NCBI GenBank assembly: GCA_036362985.1
Contig: JAYGXS010000001.1
Location: 68,770,488 to 68,834,487, forward strand
From: Ligula intestinalis
Taxonomy: Eukaryota; Platyhelminthes; Cestoda; Diphyllobothriidea; Diphyllobothriidae
Reading direction: 5' to 3'
Length of the DNA: 64,000 nucleotides
Below the pieces are notes generated by a model. It worked only from the letters and a program-made list of their open reading frames with translations, was not told where the DNA came from and ran no database searches. Made by a program: the position numbers and the translations under genes. Of this stretch, positions 1 to 11,009 are shown one piece after another (the stretch's first letter is position 1; every line of letters starts with the position of its first letter).

Positions 1-115
1 TTTGGCCCTTTTTCCCATTTCCGATTTAGTTTTAGATTTTGGAAGCACCCTTATTGCGCCTAAACAAAATTTCTTGTGTCTCTGACCCTCTCATGTTGAC
101 TTAATAAACTTTTAG

Positions 116-372
116 GAGGACGTGTTTATAAACTTGATCTGCAGTACTACCTCACTGCGAAAAACTCCATTAAAGCTCCCAAAGACACGAATACTCTCAT
201 GGGGTGTCTTCGCTGGAGGGCGCACGCCGGGCCAATAAACGATTTAGCCTGCTTTCTGCGACTAAACGAGACAAATGGGAAGGAAGAGCTCTTCCTAGTG
301 ACAGGCGGACAAGACGGATTGGCAAAGATATTTGCTGGATCGACTGGTGTGCATCTTGGGATCCTCAACCAG
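116..372 (+). CDS. WD40-repeat-like protein, internal exon (partial gene)
   Basis: This is an open internal exon. It is preceded by a T-rich tract ending in TTTTAG and followed by CAG|GTTTGG. It starts with two bases of a split codon and then reads 85 codons, ending in phase 0. The translation contains a WD40-type blade: a His-Ala-Gly-Pro-Ile turn, a hydrophobic strand, then LFLVTGGQDGLAKIF followed by AGSTGVHLGIL. WD40 blades form a beta-propeller used as a protein-binding platform; which protein this is cannot be told from one or two blades. The true start lies upstream, outside the window. The exon joins the next one (1343-1527) in phase. I am fairly sure that it codes and unsure of its name. 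Confidence 0.6.
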
Positions 373-1342
373 GTTTGGGGACTGAAATATCGTTTTGTTT
401 TTAAAAATAAAACTTGACGTGGAATGCATTGTATGATCCAAAGATGTGGAAACCAAGGGACCCTATATCGGAATATAATTATTCATTCAAGCCAATGAAC
501 TAAGAGATAATTATGGCTTTATCATAATTACGCTGTAAATAATCAGTAGAATTGCAGACGCAAAGGCCTTCTTTGAAGACTTTCCCCTCGTAATTAAAAA
601 ATAATTGTAGTAAGTGGATTAAAATATTTGCATTAGGAAATAAAAATATAGAGAAGTCACCTCTTAGGCTGAGGATCATTAGTTCAAACGTAATAAAATA
701 TTCGATCAGTCGAGTTATAAACTAATTTCTGAATTTATATGACTTCGAGCAAGTGAACTTGGGTTCGTTTAAAGAAAAAGATTTAGGCGCATAAGTGGCA
801 ACATGATTGCGATGCTTTCTTCCCAGTCACCTTCCAAGACATGAGCAATCTGAAATTATTTGCGTTGCCCCATGCAGCTCTACAGAAAAAAAGGCACCGT
901 TCACTCAAAATATTATTTAAAGTATTATCTTTACTATTCATTGGATGAAGCAATAGTGGAAAAATTGATTTGCTTTTGAAAATATTTTGCTGATCCTCAC
1001 AATTTTTGTGTCTATTTAAAATAATATTTATATCTAAACTAATTTTTTTATATTAAACCTACAGGATATTCGGAAAACAGCTCTTTTATAGACATTTTAA
1101 TGAGATAAAATCATCTAAAATCGATTGCACCCATAGGTTTTTATGTCTCTCTGGTTAACGAAAAGCATTCAGTTTTAGTGACGAGTAGGCAAAATAGTGC
1201 AATAATCCGTTTTCTGCCGCAATCAGAAACAAAGGCAGAATTCATTTTAAATTATATGCATCAAGTATTTTGAACAAAATATGCTTTCTTAGTCTGTATT
1301 TCTTCGAGTTTCTTTTTACAAACTCCACCTCCATTTTTGCAG

Positions 1343-1527
1343 AAAGATGCAATCGACTTTTTTGTCTTACCGGGAACCGAGCCTGTTACTAGAGATGCAA
1401 GTTTGACCGACGCAGATATCGAACTACCAACTGTTGTCTTCCCGTCGATGCCTTCGTTGGGCACTCCGTGGGTGGGAAGTAAATTTCGACTCCATTCCGT
1501 GGCTACCGAGGACCATGAACACTTAAA
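1343..1527 (+). CDS. WD40-like gene, second exon in window
   Basis: The exon follows a pyrimidine-rich acceptor (CCATTTTTGCAG) and ends at the donor GTAAGG. It begins in phase 0, which matches the end of the 116-372 exon, and leaves two bases (AA) to be completed by the next exon. Its 61 codons are rich in Asp, Pro and Thr (for example TRDASLTDADIELPTVVF) and show no named motif. The piece may link propeller blades or follow the propeller. The matched phases on both sides are the main support. The intron after it (1528-6155) carries a large Penelope foldback and a hammerhead-like motif. Confidence 0.5.
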
Positions 1528-2085
1528 GTAAGGGGCTGCGTTAGTTCGTTTTAATTCAATTTGGTGTAAGCCCGATTGCTGCTAAAAAGGTAAAACTACA
1601 TAACGCGGAATATAATACAATCAATGGAAATTTTAATAATTTTGTATACTACTGTACCTTGCCGTACCGGCTCGATCCAAATTCATACCGTGAACAGAAC
1701 TATTACGAAGGACAGGTAACAACATACTAGTGAAAGTGGAATAAGCACTGGCAAATGAGTAGCCGAAGCTGCGATTACAGCTAAGAATACAGCAAATGCA
1801 TTTTAAGACAGCGTATGTAGCAGAATTTAATGGCACCATAAATTTTGTGAGCGCTCATCAGCCGCTTCCACACGCTGCATGAACAGAATAACGAATGATA
1901 ACTTACAGAATTGAATTCATACAGAAAAATCGATCCAAAACATCAAGGTTACTTGAGTAAGCCAAGAGGCAATCAATAAAGTAGGAATTCAAACATTGTG
2001 GGCAGCAAAAATCGCAGTAAACAGTCTAAGCCAAAAACATCTTAGGCAAAAAGGGGGAAGGGTGTGGGTAAACAAGGAGCCGGTG

Positions 2086-2340
2086 CTACCACGGCAGGGT
2101 TAGGTTTACCATATGCTCCAGTTGTTTACCTAGGTCAGGTTTAAACCGCCTTATGTATGCTGCCTCCAGGTAGCGTAAGATACGAGTTGTTCGTGCCCGA
2201 ACAAGTACTCGGAAGGATGTTTTAGGGTTAACAGAATGACACGTATCCAATAGGTGTTCGGTGATAGAAGAACGGAAAGTCCTATTCTCCTGTCTTAATA
2301 ACCAACTCGGCAAGTGCTCTTTTGCTCTGGCTGCCAATTT
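2086..2340 (-). pseudogene. PLE GIY-YIG C-terminal fragment (left arm)
   Basis: The minus strand reads the end of a PLE protein: RAKEHLPSWLLRQENR, then SSITEHLLD, and finally LEHMVNLTLPW followed by a stop. This is the part downstream of the GIY-YIG core in PLEs; the core nicks target DNA. The reverse transcriptase and the N-terminal half are absent, so it cannot work. It differs from the right arm at only a few residues (for example DTCHSVN against DAGHSVD), so the duplication is recent or was homogenised. Confidence 0.8.
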
Positions 2341-2637
2341 ACATGCACTTGCGGATGCAAATACATAGGACGAACAAAACGGCAATTGGCAGTCAGAGCA
2401 AAAGAGCACTTGCCGCGTTGGTTATTAAGACAGGAGAATAGGACTCTCCGTTCTTCTATCACCGAACACCTATTGGATGCGGGTCATTCTGTTGACCCTA
2501 AAACATCCTTCCGAGTACTTGTTCGGGCACGAACAACTCGCAGCTTATGCTATCTGAAGGCCGTATACATAAGGCGGTTTAAACCTGACCTATGTAAACA
2601 ACTGGAGCATGTGGTGAACCTAACCCTGCCGTGGTAG
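2314..2637 (+). pseudogene. PLE GIY-YIG C-terminal fragment (right arm)
   Basis: This is the mirror copy of the left arm on the plus strand. It keeps the GIY-YIG core residues YIGRTKRQLAVRAKEH, encoded partly in the loop, and runs to the stop after LEHVVNLTLPW. A 3' tail follows, ending near 2918. It lacks the upstream reverse transcriptase. The Cys pairs before the core (CTCGCKYIG) match the usual PLE layout. Confidence 0.8.
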
Positions 2638-3210
2638 CACCGGCTCCTTGTTTACCCACACCCTTCCCCCTTTTTGCCTAAGATGTTTTTGGCTTAGACT
2701 GTTTACTGCGATTTTTGCTGCCCACAATGTTTGAATTCCTACTTTATTGATTGCCTCTTGGCTTACTCAAGTAACCTTGATGTTTTGGATCGATTTTTCT
2801 GTATGAATTCAATTCTGTAAGTTATCATTCGTTATTCTGTTTATGCAGCGAGTGGAAGCGGCTGATGAGCGCTCACAAAATTTATGGTGCCGTTAAATTC
2901 TGCTACATACGCTGTCTTCGAATTTGTACCTGGGAAACGGTGTTTCAAAATGCATTTTAGCCAATGCAGTTATCCATCGCCCTTTTGCTGTTTTTTTTCT
3001 TTGCGGAGTTGATACATTGCGGTTTTTTCTCCTAGTACATGTTCTACTAATTTTCGATATTTCGGAGGATTTTTTATATTTTTCTTATTCACTTACGTAG
3101 ATTCATAAGTGTATGTTACAACTTTAAGAGACAAGGTGGCATTGAGAAGAATTTTGGAATGAGTATAAAGTTCTATAAGTGTGAGTAAAACTTTTATAAC
3201 TGGGGCTGGG

Positions 3211-3258
3211 TATGGCTAACTGACGATGACTAATAAGCCAGAAATGGCCATTCCAGTA
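3211..3258 (+). ncRNA. Hammerhead-like motif, family beta (AUGGCCAU helix III)
   Basis: CTGACGA at 3220-3226 is followed by a short helix II (TGACT-AATA-AGCCA, one mismatch), then GAAA and TGGCCATT at 3241-3252. This is the type I hammerhead order: helix I, CUGANGA, helix II, GAAA, helix III, UH. Helix III would be AUGGCCAU, which is fully self-complementary and has no room for a loop, so it fits a dimer. Helix I is poorly paired, so this copy may be inactive. Related copies lie at 41.45-41.6 kb. Confidence 0.45.
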
Positions 3259-3262
3259 TTCC

Positions 3263-6155
3263 TTGTCCTCGCCGGCAAAACTACCTGCCTAAGAATACTA
3301 GCCGCCATGGCTGCTACCAGGGCCCCAGAAATGGTGCCAAAGGGAGAACCTAACAAATGAGTTCCATTAGCAGTTGATGAAGGTTTTATCAACAGAAATA
3401 TGATCCCCATTCGTAAACAACATAAACTGCAGCCGCAAAGTCCGTATACAAACATGTCCTTTAAATCCTGAAGTCAGCATTATTCATAATTTTTTATCTA
3501 ACTACCTTGGTCTTTGCACGCCCCCGCAGCCCTGACTGTGCTATACGACAGCAGCTTTTCTTCACAATCATTCCATTACCTGATTTAGTTTTAAATTTAC
3601 ATCACAAATACAATATGAAAAATAATAAATACGGGTCTTTTTAAGTAGCCTAGCGCAGTCTAAAATGTGAGCACTTAGCAACTCAGAAGGAAGCGGGGTT
3701 GCTGGACCAAGGGTAATACTTGCCTGTAATTTTTGAATGACACTGGAGTCTTCCATCAGTATTTTAAAATCGTTAACGGAAGAATACTTGAGGAAAATAA
3801 AAAATAGGGCATATAGGGCAATTCAAATATTTCCTTAACCCAAATATTGAACGCCAGCGGTTTTCTGTTGTGATCTTGTCCATGTTTTTTTTGTTTGCTT
3901 CTTATTTTGGCATCATAAGTATTCTGCTTTCTTTGGTGTTGTCGACGCCATTACCAAAAATACAGCCAACCTTTGATGATTGACGTATGCTGCACATAGA
4001 TTTTTCGCTATAATTTGACCTGGCGATCTTTTTTTGTGAAAAGCACTGTAGAATAACAATTTTTTCAACTGTTGTGAATATGTTTTGTTTCTGAATTGAT
4101 AAAGAAATAAGGGAAAAATTGTCTTTGTATGCGTAAGATTTCTACGTATTGATCGCAAATGCGCAGGATATTGGACAGAACTGGTGTTACTAGCAATCGG
4201 CACTTACTCCCTTGAAATGCTGTCTTTATGTATTTACTGAATTAAAACAATTTCTTTGTTCCTCGCTGTTCTTCTTGTTCATATACTTATGTGTATTCCT
4301 ACTGACATTCCTTGCTCCTTTCCATCCCAATCACCTTAATTCCCAAATTTTAGAAAGTAATGAGCTTGGACAATAAAATACAGATTCGACATCTTATTGG
4401 CATATAAGTGCTTTTGGAGGAAAGTAATAGGACAGCGAATACGCTTGGGTCAGTTTCATAAAGCATTTTTAATATAGGGGTTAGAAACTTTGTTGCCACG
4501 GAGCCTAGATAAAGTTTTTTTAAACAACATTATAATTTTGACCACATCTTAGACAAGGTCGTTAAAACTACTTGCGTTATGGGTGGTTATCTTTCTCGTG
4601 TACTGCTAGGGCCGCCAAAGTTTGCAATTATGAACAATTTAAACCATAAAGTACCAACGCAAGTAGCGCTGTATCTGCATGTTCATTTTTTCCTGTCAGG
4701 TGTCATGAACTCTATAAAAAGGCATTCAAATAATGTGGAAAAGTTTATGGTATTCTCTGTATGGGAAATATATGGCATTTAAACTTTAAACTGTAATAGA
4801 CACTGCAACAGAAAACATGCTCAAAATTATTAAGTAATCTAAAAACTTTTCCAAAAACAAAATATACTGCCTCGTGAAGTGTAAAATTTTTAAATATCTT
4901 TGATCTTTTAGTGAATGCATACAAAGTAGAATATAGTTGGTATATTTATAAAAAGAAAAGTTAGTTATACGTATATTAAGGAAAAGTTCATTTTTACCGA
5001 ACATCCTACTTATAGAAGGATAAAACGTGCATTAAGAAGCCGGCATCTTGACCTGACTAAATAATGTTGGTGTAGAACTGCGTTGTCAACATTCCGACCT
5101 CACTAAAGTGAATCTTACTGATCGAAAACATATGTCCAAACTTTTGTCCACGTGTCATGACTGACTGACGGAAAGTGCTTTGCAGATCAGTTTAATTACT
5201 ATAATTTGCAAAAAAATACCCAGGGAGTTTTTGTCACCGTCTGATCTTTTTTAAGTCGTTCTTTCTCACTGCCTCGTGTCATTTGGCATTGCCACTAAGA
5301 ATAACTGCACTCGTTTTCTCCGTAGCGCTAAAATATTTTGTGACTATTTCATTTTGTCGATCCTTACAAATACACCACACGCCTCTGTACTTGATGTTAA
5401 ATTTTCTAAATGCTTGACACTATTACGTGCATTTAAACAAATAAGGATTTAAAAGGTAAGCACCAACTACACTGAATGTTCAAACATAAGGCGCGTCAAC
5501 ACCAGCGGATAGTGGCTTCTTTAAAGTAAGAAATGCATTCACCACTGTAGTTCTCTGTCACAAAACGTGTTAAATCTTGCTCATCTCGCGCAAGAGACTG
5601 ATATTAATCTTTTATTTTTTGCAACGTGAAGGCTATATCGGTTTGCTTTAAACACATTTTACTTTTTCGAACACACCGATATAGTACATGATCCCTAATT
5701 TTGACCGCTTGAAGGTGACCTTATACCACCAGAACAGCCTTTTCTATCCTCAGTCACATCTCACTTAGTACACGTGCTAAACTTGTTAAAATGTATGACT
5801 ATCGTGACATCCTTGCAGGGCAGCCCTGGACGTGCTATCAGCTGAGTTAGTTAAATATTATTACCCTCTATAGACATTACGGAGAAAACCTTTGGCTTCT
5901 GCCTCATAAAGCTTGTCTTTTTCCAATGATATACAAACCACATTGCTGGAAGAGATTTTTACACACTCCCATATGCAATGGACTTACCATCTATTCGGCA
6001 AGTATTTTAGGGCATTGTGTACATTTTTAGATATAAAGAACAGGCTTTCCCAACTTGAACCTGCTAATTGCTCCAAGACTACCTTCAAGCCACGTATACC
6101 AACATGTATTTAAGGCAATTTTTCTTTGAATTTACAAATTTAGAACAACACATAG
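3263..6155. other. Intronic AT-rich stretch, no gene seen
   Basis: The sequence between the hammerhead-like motif and the 6156 exon is AT-rich and shows only short, low-complexity reading frames. A minus-strand frame at 3568-3756 begins with a protein-like stretch, but its splice sites are weak, so it was not called. No RNA gene or recognisable transposon was seen. Confidence 0.4.
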
Positions 6156-6252
6156 TGTGACTGGCGAACTAATGGAGAAGAATAAACCAAAATATCCCTC
6201 AATGACTTTAAAAGAAGTTCCGGAACTCCGGTATTTCCAAAAACACATGCAG
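6156..6252 (+). CDS. WD40-like gene, third exon
   Basis: A short exon lies between CACATAG and the donor CAG|GTTAGT. One base completes the AA left by the previous exon to AAT (Asn), and 32 codons follow in one open frame ending in phase 0. The translation is hydrophilic and Lys/Glu-rich (for example MEKNKPKYPSMTLKEVPEL). The acceptor tract is only moderately pyrimidine-rich. Support comes from phase agreement and protein-like composition; no domain is recognised. Confidence 0.4.
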
Positions 6253-8502
6253 GTTAGTTTTACCGATTTTCTAGCATTCAGTTTCTTAGATTTGTGAAAA
6301 CCTGATTCTTTGGCGTACTAATTCCCCGCTGAAAAATGGCCAATTGACTACTTACAATGTAAAAACATTTTGCACTGCATAATAAAAGGGTATTTTTGGG
6401 TTTTTATGAGATCACTTAGAATTTTTCTGCCATCTTTAATGCTTCACTTTGGAAAACATTCTTTTCATTTAAAACATGAATATTTAGCAAAATGCTTTAT
6501 TCCGATTTGCACAGCATGAAAATCGTTAGGAAATTAAACTATTTTAATGTATTACCTTTGTTACATTTGGTTCTTAATTACTCCGATTTTTGGTCAAATA
6601 AAACAGGCATCGTAATCTTGTTTCTGCAAAGAACAACATACACGGTAGGACTTCGAGAGCTGACAAGCAGATTCTACCGCAAAATTTGCTCTAGTATCAT
6701 TGACTGCGGTCTCAAATTTGTTGACCTATGCTGATGAATATGTCTGGATCTTTTGTTTAGTTACTTACTTATTAAATCTAGATGATTTACGATGGATTGA
6801 TACATACCAGCGCAGTAAAACTTTCATTGTAGATGAGAATTTTTCAGATGGATGTGTCCTAATAATTTTTATTTAGTTACTAATCTGACGACTTTATTCA
6901 TCATACAAATGTTTTCTTCATCACACCGAAAATTCTGCAGGAGAAAGAACTTATAGTTGTTTCACGCTACTAGCGAAGACAACATATTCAGACGCATCTG
7001 GATATACTATAATACCAACCAGTACTTGATTAAATTGCTGTGATATTTCTTTCTCACACTCGTCAGTAGGCAAATTCTTTGTGATCTTTTAAAATGCAAA
7101 ATCTTCCGCTAACTCTGATTCCTTTCTACCGGTTGCCTAAGAGGAGCGACTCTGGAACATGTGGATCTCCTAATCAGACGGCAATTTTCGAGTTTTCTTT
7201 CTCATCGACAAATTTTACAGTTTATTTATAGACTCCCTATCCTTAACGTAAACTGATCTAAGTTACAGTAAGTTTCTCCGTTGCCAAACGTCAATTTTTA
7301 CATCAGTACTGTTGAATATCCCTTTCGACTTTTCCTTAATCAACCAAAGTGGTTTTCAGCATACAGGCCAGGTAAGAGAATTGTAGAAAATCGCCTATAA
7401 CAAAATATCTTAACGGAACTGGACTAGATACTTCAGAAATGTCGAAAAGATTTAAAGTCGACTTACAAAATACAAAGTCAATTTTGAAGCCTTTTTTGAA
7501 GATGCACCTAGATCAAACAAATCGCGATTAGTGCGATGATTTCTATAGGATACATTTACTTTTAAACTACACAAAATAAGTTTGTGAAAAGGGTTAGCTT
7601 TTTCTTGAAATATACTGCATCAAATGCTTCATGCCAGAATGTGTGAGAGTTGTTTAAAATCAAAGTATTTTAACTAGGACGCAAATAAATTTCTAAAAGA
7701 TAAACATAAGAAACGGACTCAAAAATATGTTAAAAGTTGAAGGGGCGTTTACTAGATGGCTTGCAGTATGCAACATGTCCCTATTATAAGTTTGCGGTTC
7801 AAACTTAGAGCGATCACAGGCGGACGAATACTGATACGTTATTGTGCAAAGTACAGAGAAAAGTGCAGAGAACGTGTCTAGGACTGATGAGTCGTCAACT
7901 AGCCAGCCATCACCCATCAGGTTGTGAGCAGTTTTATCTGCTTCATATTCCTTCTGGCTGAAAATATGCCCTTAGCTTGGTTGGAAAGTGTTTAAAAGTT
8001 GATTGTCTATAGGCGTCTACTTATTTGGTGTGTGTTCATTGTACTAACAGTCTCAGAATTTCGATAAAGAGCTCTGACTCTTCTTAAGATCTGCGGGTGC
8101 AGTCACTAATTAAACCAGGAATGAGTTTACAATTGGAAACATTTTTAGATAATCTGCAAACTCAGTGTGAGGAATGAGCTAGCCCAAAGTCATCAAGACG
8201 GTTCTACGTGAACCGAGTTCCCCGAAACATGTTTTGACTACTATTTATTTCCCAATTTTTGCCACTTAGCTGATGTCATCTGTTCCTTATATATATTTTA
8301 ATTCTTCTGCGAGTAAGAGCTTGTTTTTTGGTTTATTGTCTCTTTCAAATTATTCTATGGGTAAGCTATTTTTGTTCATTTATAGTAAAATCTTAACTCC
8401 TTAGTGTACCATATGGTTTACGATACTGCTCTGTACATTATTTACTAACGGCCTACAATTTAGCTGCAGCAACTCTAGTACTATGCATATTTTTTAACTC
8501 AG

Positions 8503-10228
8503 GACTTCCAAAACGTACGCAGGCAGCGAAGAAAGGCCTGCAGTGGTAGCCGCTATTCGGAACTACAACTTCATAAGGTAAGTCGGTGGAACGTGATGTA
8601 ACAGCTGTTGCCCTCTATTATTGTCTCCCGGAGGCCTTTATTAACGGTAGGAGATGACAAATCAGATCGCAAATGACCAGTCAAATATCCCGCTAACTGT
8701 TATTAAAAAATCTTATTTACTGACCGTTTGTGATAGTCTCCACGGACAATAAACACTTGGCTGCAAAGAAAGGAGTAAATTATAATTTCCGTTGCATCAT
8801 AAACTTACATAAGTGTACATTACTTTTAGAAGAATATGGCTAAGATCCTATGGTCGTCCATGATTTGAAAAGAGCCATTGAAAATCAGGAGAAACTAACT
8901 GGTACTAGTCATATTTCAGCCCTGAAGCCAACTGTCCATCGATCTAAAGTTTCGATGCGTTTTGTAAATGTACACTCAAACGAGGCATAGCCTTCCCTAT
9001 TAATTGTCGACAAAACATAAAATCCAGGAACACATGCTTCCATTAGTTGGTTGAAATTCTGCCTGGTTAGTAAATCCTCGCTTGCAATTTTTTATACGGT
9101 CGTTTATTTGTGACATTATTTAATAAAGAGTATGATTGGAGTCCTGTGAATGGCATATGCATGCAGAAGAAATGCTGATTGCACCATTGATGAGCTGAAA
9201 AATTTAAATCTGAAGTAAGATAAAATCATGAAAATCGTGGGTGTCCTTAAACGCTTTTGCCAAGCTCATGCATCAAAAGTTTTTGAACATGGACCGAATG
9301 CTTAAAATTTACTTTTGCGTGAGCAATGTCAGTTAAATTTGGTATCTCTACCGACTATTGTGAAACAAAAAGGCAGCACACTGACTACGGTTGAGCAGCC
9401 ACGTAGTGTTCTTCGTCAATTGAAATCATAAAAAACCGATGATCCCAATTTAAATTCATTCACGTTGCACGGAAACAGCTTATTTCTTTTTTCATTTTAA
9501 TGCACTTTGTTTGTGAAGTGGAGTTCTTTCAAGATTTCGTTTTAAATGAGAAGAAGTTTATTTCACCTGTTCCTAAAATATTTTTGTCCACGAACGTATA
9601 AGATTGTAAACTACGTGGTGGCCAGGTCAATGTATGCCCATTTATTCCTTTGAAAAGAAACATTCATCCATAAAATACCAGCCTTGACATGAATCAAATT
9701 GTGTAATTCACAAGCAGTTTTCACATGCACGCACATATAGCTACTCCTATATTCGCCCCACAATTTCAGACAGTCTGTATGTTAGATCTCATTTATAATA
9801 AAAAATACACATTCGCAAAGTACAAGCATTTAAAAATGTATCGTAAATATGTAAAAATAAAATGTTTGCTCTCATTTATCACAGTGTACATGGGACTTAT
9901 GACAGGCGTGGAGAAAATAAGGATATCGAAAATTTCTATTCATTAAATTTTATGCCAGCCATACTGACATAATAAGCTTAACAAAAGTATCCATCCTGCT
10001 ACAGGTAAGGGGCTGCAACATTACGCTGAACGCTTTTAGGTATTGGAACGTCAGTTAAACAGTTTATTCACCTTAAACGCATTTAGAATTTGCGTAATCC
10101 CTTTATCGAATATGCTCAACACTGTCCTACTTTACTTATCTGAAATTGCTGACCTTCCGTGCATAATGCAGGCTGAGGTGTGCTTCAATGTCGCCGTGCT
10201 ACCAGAATCTATTATATATCCTTTTTAG
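8503..10228 (+). CDS. Probable 3' exons of the WD40-like gene
   Basis: Three pieces fit together in one frame. The first, 8503-8577, lies after TTTTTTAACTCAG and before GTAAGT and reads TSKTYAGSEERPAVVAAIRN in its best frame. The second is about 9959-10004, after TTTTATGCCAG. The third is the terminal exon 10040-10228, ending in TAG. The last intron, 10005-10039, is only 35 nt; very short introns are common in flatworms. The joined C-terminus is helical and Leu-rich (SLTKVSILLQ then VLERQLNSLFTL). The 8503 exon needs two bases from the exon before it, while 6156-6252 leaves none, so an exon is missing from this model or this is a separate gene. Confidence 0.4.
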
Positions 10229-10515
10229 TTGATAAATGACATGCGGAACCTTTCTTTTTAATTTAATTTCGAAAATTGCTTGTTGAAACGTTTGTATATA
10301 GTATACTTGCTCTCGAGTCCATTTTCCATGTTACTAATCAAGTATACCATTAACACTTAATGCAACAATGATGAAATGTGTTTTGGGGTCAACAGAATGG
10401 CCCGAGTCTAACAGATGTTCAGTAATTGAGGACCGGGGAATTCTGTTTTCTTGTTTCATTAGCCAGCTAGGTAAATGTTCCTTAGCTCTGGTGGCCAATT
10501 GCCTCTGCGTTCGCC

Positions 10516-10759
10516 CAGAGCTAAGGAACATTTACCTAGTTGGCTGATGAAACAAAAAAACAGAATTCCCCGGTCCTCAATTACTGAACATCTGTTAGAC
10601 TCGGGCCATTCTGTTGACCCCGAAACGTCCTTCCGAGTACTTGTTCGAGCACGAACAACTCACACTTTACGCTACCTGGAGGCAGCCTACATACGGCGGG
10701 TCAAACCCGACCTATGTAAACAGTTGGAGCATGTAGTGAACCTAACTTTGCCTTGGTAA
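10516..10759 (+). pseudogene. PLE C-terminal fragment in foldback 2
   Basis: The frame reads RAKEHLPSWLMKQ, SSITEHLLDSGHSVD, then RRVKPDLCKQLEHVVNLTLPW to a stop. This is the same C-terminal region as in the foldback at 1.8-2.9 kb, at roughly 80 percent identity by eye. The GIY-YIG core and everything upstream are missing on this strand; a short remnant of the core sits on the opposite strand in the left arm. Confidence 0.75.
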
Positions 10760-10939
10760 CATAGGCTCCCTGTTTATACATTTTTCCTCCTAAGTTGTTA
10801 CCTCAGGTGTTTTTCCCTGTTATTTTTGCTGAACTTCTCATGTTATTGATTAGCCACTTGGCCACTCCTTATGACCTTGTGTTTATATCGATTTTTATGC
10901 ACGAATTCATTGTGTATCTTCTCTTTGTGATTCACGTTA

Positions 10940-10998
10940 AGTAATGAGAGGCGGCATCTGACGAGCTCTCTCGAAATGATATGGATCCAATAAACCAT
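10940..10998 (+). ncRNA. Decayed hammerhead-like motif at PLE tail
   Basis: CTGACGAGCTCTCTCGAAAT matches the CUGANGA - helix II - GAAA order at the end of the PLE 3' tail. The matching place in foldback 1 (about 2858-2885, and the mirror copy near 1840-1866) reads CTGATGAGCGCTCACAAAAT, in which GAAA has decayed. Helices I and III are not clear. It is probably a relic of the tail ribozyme of this PLE family. Confidence 0.3.
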
Positions 10999-11009
10999 TT
11001 TGCTGCTAT

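Larger units (their letters stand above)
1805..2918. mobile_element. Penelope-like element foldback 1 (inverted tail pair)
   Basis: The stretch is a near-perfect palindrome. Bases 1805-2340 pair with 2383-2918 (paired positions always sum to 4723, so there is no net indel over 536 bp), around a 42-bp loop. Each arm codes, reading outward, for the C-terminus of a Penelope-like element protein and then carries the 3' untranslated tail. The loop itself encodes the GIY-YIG core (CTCGCKYIGRTKR). The two copies therefore face away from each other and join at their 5'-truncated ends. The element lies in an intron of the WD40-like gene. It is non-autonomous and holds no reverse transcriptase. Confidence 0.85.
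10376..11005. mobile_element. Penelope-like element foldback 2
   Basis: Bases from about 10378 to 10490 are the inverted complement of 10516-10628, around a 25-bp loop that encodes part of the GIY-YIG helix (GRTQRQLAT). Only the right copy continues, through the stop at 10757-10759 and on into a 3' tail that ends near 11005 and resembles the tail of foldback 1. The structure lies about 150 bp downstream of the last exon of the WD40-like gene. The family is the same as at 1.8-2.9 kb, but the copy is more diverged and its left arm is short. Confidence 0.8.

Noticed and set aside
3568..3756. Minus-strand frame starting MEDSSVIQKLQASITLGPAT
   Set aside because: Protein-like start, but the donor is weak and no continuing exon was found.
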